Part shown: positions 47,531 through 51,827 of the stretch, one piece after another
How positions within the stretch are numbered: the stretch's first letter is position 1
How the letters are laid out: every line of letters starts with the position of its first letter
Source of the DNA: Pantoea allii
GTDB lineage: Bacteria; Pseudomonadota; Gammaproteobacteria; Enterobacterales; Enterobacteriaceae
NCBI RefSeq assembly: GCF_002307475.1
Contig: NZ_NTMH01000014.1
Coordinates: 1 to 51,827 of the forward strand
Reading direction: 5' to 3'
DNA length: 51,827 bases
Position numbers and translations under genes: made by a program
The notes under the pieces: generated by a model
The model's database searches: none
The model's input: only the letters and a program-made list of their open reading frames with translations
Told to the model about the DNA's origin: nothing

Positions 47531-47579
47531 CTGCTGCAAATGCAGCAATGTGTGACAGCTGTTGTTGCGTTTGCAGCAA
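47531..47579. promoter_or_regulatory. Two 18-bp enhancer-like repeats for the sigma-54 activator
   Basis: CTGCTGCAAATGCAGCAA (47531-47548) and TTGTTGCGTTTGCAGCAA (47562-47579) agree at 14 of 18 positions. The first contains a perfect TGCTGCA-AA-TGCAGCA inverted repeat. They begin 31 bp apart, about three helical turns, and lie 64-127 bp upstream of the -24/-12 promoter. This is the usual arrangement of upstream activating sequences bound by Fis-type helix-turn-helix domains. Confidence 0.8.
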
Positions 47580-47656
47580 TTCACGACCGGCACCGGCTCG
47601 TTTCTGACCGCAACAAGGGATATGTTTAGCGTTCACTCACTCTGCAGGAATGCGCT

Positions 47657-49543
47657 ATGCAGCACGCTGGCCCCGATTTAATTGACCCCGCTTCCCTGGC
47701 GTTCAGGCATATTCTGGATCAGCTGGCACCCACGGACGCCACCGTCTTGATCATCGGTGAAACGGGTACCGGCAAAGAGGTGATGGCGCGCTATCTGCAT
47801 CATCACAGCCAGCGTCGTCATGCGCCCTTTATGGCGGTTAACTGCGGTGCGCTGACGGAGAGCCTGGCCGAGTCTGAACTCTTTGGTCATGAAAAGGGGG
47901 CGTTTACCGGGGCGGGCGATCGCCATCGTGGCTGGTTTGAGGCCGCGCAGGGCGGAACGTTACTGCTGGATGAAATCGGCGAACTCAGTCTGCCCCTTCA
48001 GGTCAAGCTGCTTCGCGTGCTACAGGAAAGGGAAATTACCCGCGTGGGATCTTCTCAGGCTGTGAAGGTTGATGTCCGGGTTATTGCCGCGACGAACCGC
48101 GATCTGACAACGGCGATAGCCGAGCGGCGGTTTCGCGAAGATCTCTACTACCGGCTTAACGTCGCCAGCGTTGCCTTGCCCCCGCTGCGCCAGCGGTCTG
48201 AGGATATCCCGGTTCTGGCAGACTATTTTCTGCAACGGTATGCGCGCCGACTGGGGCGACCGCAGTTGCGTCTGAGCGACGAGGCGATGGAAACACTCAA
48301 AGCCTATTCCTGGCCGGGGAACATCCGGGAGCTGGAAAATACATTGCACAACGCGGTGTTGCTCTGCGAAACACCGCAGATAGAACCCCAGCAGCTACGG
48401 CTGGGCACGGTGACGGGCGCGGGACAGGTACAAAAGCAGGATGCGCTTGATGCGTTTATTCGCCAGCAGATCCAGTGCAGCGAGTCGCCACTTTATCCCC
48501 GCGTCATCGAGGCGCTGGTCAGAAATGCCTATGAACTGAGCCAGGGCAACCAGTTACAGGCCGCGGCGCTGCTGGGAATCAGCCGTAACAGCCTGCGTAC
48601 CCACCTTGGCCATTTCGGCATCATCAAGCCGCGCCGTAGCCTGATGTCAAGCCCCCTCACTGCTTCAACGGCCGTCGCGCAGGAGCGCGAGTTGCGCATC
48701 GGTTATCAAAAGTTCGGCAACCTTGGCATCCTCAAAGCGCGCCAGCAACTTGAACAGCAGCTGGCCGGGCAAAACGTCAGTGTCCTGTGGAGCGAGTTTC
48801 CCGCCGGGCCTCAGTTGTTACACGCGCTGAGCCACCGGGAAATAGATTTTGGCACCACGGGTGAAGTACCGCCTTTGTTTGCCCAGGCCAGCCACTGCGC
48901 ACTGGTCTATGTTGCCTGGGAACCGCCCGCGCCGCAAAGCGTGGCGCTGCTGGTGGCAAAGCACAGCCCAATAAACCAGATTGCCGATTTAAAGGGCAGA
49001 CGTATTGCGGTGAATAAAGGTTCCAACGTCCATTTTCTGCTACTGCAAATCCTGGATGAGGCAGGGTTGACGCCGGAGGACGTGCGGATTGTTTATGCAC
49101 CGCCTAAATATCCGTTAACGCCCAGCGATCTGAATGCCGTTGATGCATGGATGATGTGGGACCCTTTACTGAGCGAGGCGGAAAGCGGGGATCAGCTTCG
49201 GGTCATTGCCGACGGTGTCGGGCGAGTGAATAACCATCAGTTCTACCTTGCGGACCATCACTTCGCGAACCATTCGCCAGACCTGCTGCAGATATTGATG
49301 ACCGCCCTGGAGCAGACAGGACGCTATATTGATGCGTACCCGCAAGAGGCCGCCGGGCTGCTGGCCGGAGAGCTGGGCATGTCCGATAGCGCGCTGCGTC
49401 GTGCCTTAGCCCGGCGAAGCCATCAAACACAGTCAATGAACCTGGCGATCATTCGTGAGCAGCAGAGAATCGCCGATCGCTTTTATGCGCTCGGCCTGTT
49501 TCCCCGAGCGATTAACGTGCGTGACAGGGTATGGCCGCAATGA
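47657..49543 (+). CDS. Sigma-54 activator fused to an SsuA-like substrate-binding domain
   Basis: Predicted cytoplasmic transcription activator of 628 residues with an unusual C-terminal sensor. Residues 10-245 are the AAA+ domain: Walker A GETGTGKE (34-41), the sigma-54 contact loop GAFTGA (81-86), Walker B LLLDE (102-106), and [10 protein letters not shown]. There is no N-terminal receiver, PAS or GAF domain. A Fis-type helix-turn-helix lies at about 297-320 ([17 protein letters not shown]). From about 345 to 610 runs a full SsuA/TauA-like binding domain with [31 protein letters not shown] and [15 protein letters not shown], paralleling the secreted protein encoded next. No signal peptide precedes it. 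AGGA at 47646-47649 supports ATG 47657. It probably senses a sulfonate-type ligand inside the cell and activates the divergent ssuD-like operon. Confidence 0.93.
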   Translation: MQHAGPDLIDPASLAFRHILDQLAPTDATVLIIGETGTGKEVMARYLHHHSQRRHAPFMAVNCGALTESLAESELFGHEKGAFTGAGDRHRGWFEAAQGGTLLLDEIGELSLPLQVKLLRVLQEREITRVGSSQAVKVDVRVIAATNRDLTTAIAERRFREDLYYRLNVASVALPPLRQRSEDIPVLADYFLQRYARRLGRPQLRLSDEAMETLKAYSWPGNIRELENTLHNAVLLCETPQIEPQQLRLGTVTGAGQVQKQDALDAFIRQQIQCSESPLYPRVIEALVRNAYELSQGNQLQAAALLGISRNSLRTHLGHFGIIKPRRSLMSSPLTASTAVAQERELRIGYQKFGNLGILKARQQLEQQLAGQNVSVLWSEFPAGPQLLHALSHREIDFGTTGEVPPLFAQASHCALVYVAWEPPAPQSVALLVAKHSPINQIADLKGRRIAVNKGSNVHFLLLQILDEAGLTPEDVRIVYAPPKYPLTPSDLNAVDAWMMWDPLLSEAESGDQLRVIADGVGRVNNHQFYLADHHFANHSPDLLQILMTALEQTGRYIDAYPQEAAGLLAGELGMSDSALRRALARRSHQTQSMNLAIIREQQRIADRFYALGLFPRAINVRDRVWPQ

Positions 49544-49637
49544 CGTTTTATGACTAAAGATAGACGTTTTACGCATTAAGCCGTTTGCGCCTGATTTGTT
49601 ATGTTGCGCGGATGACAACACCACTCAGGAAAGAGAC

Positions 49638-50585
49638 ATGAAAAAAATCTTATTTAGCGCGCTGCTTGCGGTCGCGCACATTGGCACTATCGTGACGGCA
49701 CAGGCAGAAGAAAAGCTCAACGTGGTGAATATCGGTTTTCAGAAGGCCAATATTTTTGCCTTACTCAAATACCGTGGCACGCTGGACAGCGAATTCAAAA
49801 AGCAGGGGATTGCGGTGCACTGGGTGGAGTTTCCGGCAGGCCCGCAAATGCTGGAAGGGCTCAACATTGGCAGTATCGATCTGGCCGCAACCGGTGACGC
49901 GCCGCCAACCTTTGCGCAGGCCGCACAGGCTGACCTGGTTTATCTGGGTCACTCACCGGCGAATCCACAAACCGAAGCCATTGTGGTGCCCGCGGATTCG
50001 ACGATAAAAAGTGTCAAGGATTTAAAAGGCAAGCGCGTCGCCCTGAACAAGGGATCGGATGTGAACTATTTGCTGGTATCAGCCCTGGAGCAGGCGGGGC
50101 TGAGCTACAAAGACATCACGCCGGTTTATCTTCCTCCGGCTGATGCGCGAGCCGCATTCCAGCGTGGCGCCGTGGATGCATGGGTCATCTGGGACCCTTA
50201 CCTGGCGGAAGTGGAAACCAATGCTGGAGCGCTGCTGCTCAAAAATGCCGAAGGCCTGGTGCCGCACTACACTTTTTATCTGGCCAGTCGCAAATTTGCT
50301 GACGGTCATCCCGACACCGCAAAACAGGTTCTTTCAGAACTTGAAAAGCTGAGCAGCTGGGCCAATAAAAATCAGGGCGAAGCCGCTAAAATTCTGTCTG
50401 GCTCGACGGGCCTGCCCGAACTTGTCTGGCAGCGCGCGCTGGCAAGAATGCCTTTAGGGGCCGAGCGAATGACGCCGGATGTCTTTAAAGAGCAGCAGAC
50501 ACTGGCGGATAAATTTACGCAGATTGGATTATTGCCGGTGAAGGTGGATGTCAGCAGCGCGACATGGTCACTGGATAAAAAATAA
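49638..50585 (+). CDS. SsuA-like periplasmic sulfonate-binding protein
   Basis: Periplasmic substrate-binding protein of the SsuA/NitT/TauT type, 315 residues. The signal peptide covers about 1-24 (MKKILFSALLAVAHIGTIVTAQA). The mature part has VVNIGFQKANIFALLK, EFPAGPQMLEGLNIGSIDLAATGDAPP, DLKGKRVALNKGSDVNYLLV and VDAWVIWDPYLAEVE, all typical of alkanesulfonate-binding proteins. AGGAAAGAG precedes ATG 49638. It follows the fusion regulator by 94 bases, whose C-terminal half is its paralog. The permease and ATPase partners (SsuC, SsuB) are not in the window: a terminator and a toxin-antitoxin pair come next. It must pair with a transporter encoded elsewhere. Confidence 0.9.
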   Translation: MKKILFSALLAVAHIGTIVTAQAEEKLNVVNIGFQKANIFALLKYRGTLDSEFKKQGIAVHWVEFPAGPQMLEGLNIGSIDLAATGDAPPTFAQAAQADLVYLGHSPANPQTEAIVVPADSTIKSVKDLKGKRVALNKGSDVNYLLVSALEQAGLSYKDITPVYLPPADARAAFQRGAVDAWVIWDPYLAEVETNAGALLLKNAEGLVPHYTFYLASRKFADGHPDTAKQVLSELEKLSSWANKNQGEAAKILSGSTGLPELVWQRALARMPLGAERMTPDVFKEQQTLADKFTQIGLLPVKVDVSSATWSLDKK

Positions 50586-50602
50586 GGGATGGATGTGTTA
50601 AG

Positions 50603-50631
50603 GGCCTGCCGGGTAGACCGGTAGGCCTTTT
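50603..50631 (+). terminator. Rho-independent terminator of the ssuA-like gene
   Basis: GGCCTGCCGG / CCGGTAGGCC (one G-U pair) around GTAGA is followed by TTTT. It lies 18 bases after the stop. Confidence 0.9.
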
Positions 50632-50852
50632 GTATTGGTGGGGGATACATTTCGTAGCGCGTAATTTTTTGGGGAGCGGCTCGCACTTCTCGTAGGCAAG
50701 GCGTGAACAGGTGAGTGGGGAATCTGAATCGCTGATAGTGTGGGCGGGTGTTATTCATGGCCAGCGGTAATGGCGATGCGCACCGATTGGATTTCTTGCT
50801 TTTTTACGAATAGCTTCAGACCCATTTGGACGTAAGACCAGGAGCCTCAGGC
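50632..50852. other. Gap between the ssuA-like terminator and the higB promoter
   Basis: About 220 bases; with the flanking terminator and promoter, 323 bases separate the two genes. No gene or repeat is recognised. Confidence 0.5.
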
Positions 50853-50881
50853 TTGTGAAGTGTAGTAATCATTACTATAAT
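50853..50881 (+). promoter_or_regulatory. higBA promoter with palindromic operator
   Basis: TTGTGA (50853-50858), a 17-bp spacer and a perfect TATAAT (50876-50881) form a sigma-70 promoter. TAGTAATCATTACTA (50863-50877), a 7-1-7 perfect palindrome, fills the spacer and touches the -10. This is where an antitoxin with a helix-turn-helix would bind to repress its own operon. Confidence 0.8.
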
Positions 50882-50908
50882 TCTCGCCATAACGAAAAGG
50901 GACTTTTC

Positions 50909-51301
50909 ATGGGTTTTACGCTTTATGTTCATAAACGTTTTGACAGAGTGTTTAAAAAAACGCGTCTGACAGACAGCGTCCTGTGTTACGCAGCAGGTGA
51001 CGTTATTATTGGCGTGTTTGAGGCTGACTTAGGCGGGGGCGTTATTAAAAAGCGCCTTGCTCTTCGCCAGGGCAAGCGTGGCGGCGCGCGAACGGTCATC
51101 TTCTTCAGACAAGGCACCAACCTGGTTTATTACGATGGATGGGTTAAAAACTTGTCGAGGAAATACGCCAGGGAAATCGATGAAGATCAGCTGGATACCT
51201 ACAGGGATGTGGCAAGAATGTTTTTCCGTGCAAACAGTGAAGTGATGAGCCTGCTCGTCAGAAGCGGAATGGTCAGAGAGGTTAAATGTAATGAAAACTG
51301 A
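50909..51301 (+). CDS. higB: HigB-like toxin (RelE superfamily)
   Basis: Toxin of a type II toxin-antitoxin pair, 130 residues, probably an mRNA-cleaving, ribosome-associated RNase of the RelE fold. It reads like the HigB/RelE group of PF06296 type: ADLGGGVIKKRLALRQGKRGGARTVIFFRQG in the middle, YYDGWVKN, and IDEDQLDTYRDVARMFF near the C terminus. Several Lys and Arg residues could form the RNA-binding surface. ATG 50909 is preferred (AAGGGA upstream); an in-frame start at 50855 would precede the promoter. The toxin gene comes first, as in higBA, and overlaps the antitoxin by eleven bases. Confidence 0.9.
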   Translation: MGFTLYVHKRFDRVFKKTRLTDSVLCYAAGDVIIGVFEADLGGGVIKKRLALRQGKRGGARTVIFFRQGTNLVYYDGWVKNLSRKYAREIDEDQLDTYRDVARMFFRANSEVMSLLVRSGMVREVKCNEN

Positions 51302-51644
51302 ACCCGCCGAATTGAGCGAACTACTTGAAGATGCGAAAGCGTTTCACGCGTTAGGACTGGCAACGGATGAAGAAGTGGAGTCCATAGCAAAGCGCGCAAA
51401 AAATCGTGAACTCCGCGCGCGTATTGCAGCAGTAAAGCCCATGACGGCAACTGAAATTAAAGACGTGCGCATGCGTTGGGGAATGTCGCAATCGCTTGTG
51501 GCGCTCTCATTTGGCATGACGGTCGATAGCGTATCGAAATGGGAGCGAGGTGAAATCACACCGAGCCCACCGGTGATGCGGATGCTGCAACTTCTTCGCG
51601 ATAACGGCCCTGAGCTCTTTACCTCTAAGCATCAAGGTATGTAG
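51291..51644 (+). CDS. higA: HigA-like antitoxin with HTH domain
   Basis: Antitoxin of 117 residues. An N-terminal helical part (about 5-50) would wrap the toxin. The C-terminal XRE-type helix-turn-helix (about 56-92) contains MSQSLVALSFGMTVDSVSKWERGEI, the classic Q-x3-A ... V-S-x-W-E-x-G pattern. It starts inside the toxin gene, so the two are translated together. It probably represses the operon through the palindrome at 50863-50877. GC-rich hairpins follow. Confidence 0.92.
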   Translation: MKTEPAELSELLEDAKAFHALGLATDEEVESIAKRAKNRELRARIAAVKPMTATEIKDVRMRWGMSQSLVALSFGMTVDSVSKWERGEITPSPPVMRMLQLLRDNGPELFTSKHQGM

Positions 51645-51692
51645 ACGCCGAACCCCGGTCGGGGCTTCTCATCCCCCTCAGCGGAGAATATG

Positions 51693-51723
51693 CAAAAAAA
51701 AAGTCCAGAGGTTAGTCTGGACT
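51693..51723 (-). terminator. Rho-independent terminator on minus strand
   Basis: AGTCCAGA / TCTGGACT around a six-base loop is followed, on the minus strand, by nine T. It lies 12 bases beyond the tRNA-like 3' end, so it would end a tRNA transcript entering from the right edge. Confidence 0.88.
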
Positions 51724-51735
51724 CTTCTTTAAATG

Positions 51736-51755
51736 TGGCGGTGAGAGGGGGATTC
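51736..51755 (-). other. tRNA-Ser 3'-end-like segment (CCA end)
   Basis: The minus strand reads GAATCCCCCTCTCACCGCCA, the T-arm 3' strand, acceptor strand and GCCA of a serine tRNA. The expected 5' partner GGGGTTCGA is found at 51816-51824, but 60 bases of hairpin-rich sequence separate the two. It is either a repeat carrying a tRNA end or an interrupted tRNA gene. The intact tRNA body would lie past the window. Confidence 0.5.
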
Positions 51756-51827
51756 ACTCGCTGCGCTCGCCCTGCGGGTGGCCTTGCGGCCATGCAAAAC
51801 GGCGGGCCGTTTTGTCGAACCCCGGTC

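Larger units (their letters stand above)
51649..51827. repeat. Probable 167-bp-period repeat carrying tRNA-Ser 3' end
   Basis: CGAACCCCGGTC occurs at 51649-51660 and again at 51816-51827, where the window ends, giving a 167-base period. Between the copies lie a strong minus-strand terminator, a stretch matching the last 20 bases of a serine tRNA gene, and a chain of small hairpins, including CTCGC-TGCG-CTCGC and GGCC-TTGC-GGCC. The layout recalls the tRNA-end repeats behind E. coli tyrT. Only one period is visible, so this is tentative. Confidence 0.5.

Noticed and set aside
1..51827. CRISPR arrays, insertion sequence ends or transposase genes.
   Set aside because: No regularly spaced direct repeats and no transposase-like frame were found. 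The only repeat with regular spacing is the tRNA-like unit at the right edge.

Overview
The window is from an enterobacterium (order Enterobacterales). FliA, FliZ, DcyD, TcyJ, TcyL, TcyN, NarGHJI, PutA, PutP, EfeUOB and PhoH all read as close relatives of the E. coli proteins, and the blocks fliA-fliZ-dcyD-tcyJLN and putA-putP-efeUOB-phoH have the E. coli order. The short flagellins, the sugar island between flagellin and fliA, and the sulfur cluster after phoH suggest a Pantoea/Erwinia-like or related environmental genus. I cannot fix the genus from sequence alone.

Region 1 (1-12.1 kb) holds three tandem flagellin genes (the first cut by the window edge). Two have visible FliA-type promoters and all three have strong terminators. 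An island follows: a VioA-type sugar aminotransferase, a 1183-residue multi-domain glycosyltransferase, a VioF-type sugar N-formyltransferase, and on the other strand an RmlD-type dTDP-rhamnose reductase. Together they look like a flagellin glycosylation system using dTDP-4-formamido-4,6-dideoxyglucose and perhaps rhamnose. An HNH nuclease-like gene separates the island from fliA. Region 2 (12.2-17.1 kb) is fliA-fliZ followed by D-cysteine desulfhydrase and the cystine ABC transporter. Region 3 (17.3-20.8 kb) has two paralogous acyltransferase-3 membrane proteins around a NudK-type Nudix hydrolase.

Region 4 (20.9-29.2 kb, minus strand) is a compact narK-narG-narH-narJ-narI operon with a textbook FNR site and a NarL/NarP 7-2-7 site in front of narK. 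Region 5 (29.6-40.4 kb) has divergent putA/putP with five GTTGCA operators, the Fur-boxed efeUOB ferrous iron uptake operon, and phoH.

Region 6 (40.4-50.6 kb) is an organosulfur acquisition cluster: an SsuD-like monooxygenase, an FAD/NAD(P) protein, an NtaA/DszA-type monooxygenase, an MFS transporter and a DszC/SfnB-type flavin monooxygenase, all on the minus strand. It diverges from a sigma-54 activator and a secreted SsuA-like binding protein. The activator is the most unusual object in the window: an AAA+ domain and a Fis-type helix-turn-helix are fused to a complete SsuA-like substrate-binding domain with no signal peptide. The divergent intergenic region carries a near-consensus -24/-12 promoter for the ssuD-like gene and two 18-bp upstream repeats 31 bp apart, which fit enhancer sites for this activator.

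Region 7 (50.8-51.8 kb) is a HigB/HigA-type toxin-antitoxin pair with a palindromic operator in its promoter. It is followed by what seems to be a 167-bp-period repeat containing the 3' end of a serine tRNA and a terminator, cut by the window end.
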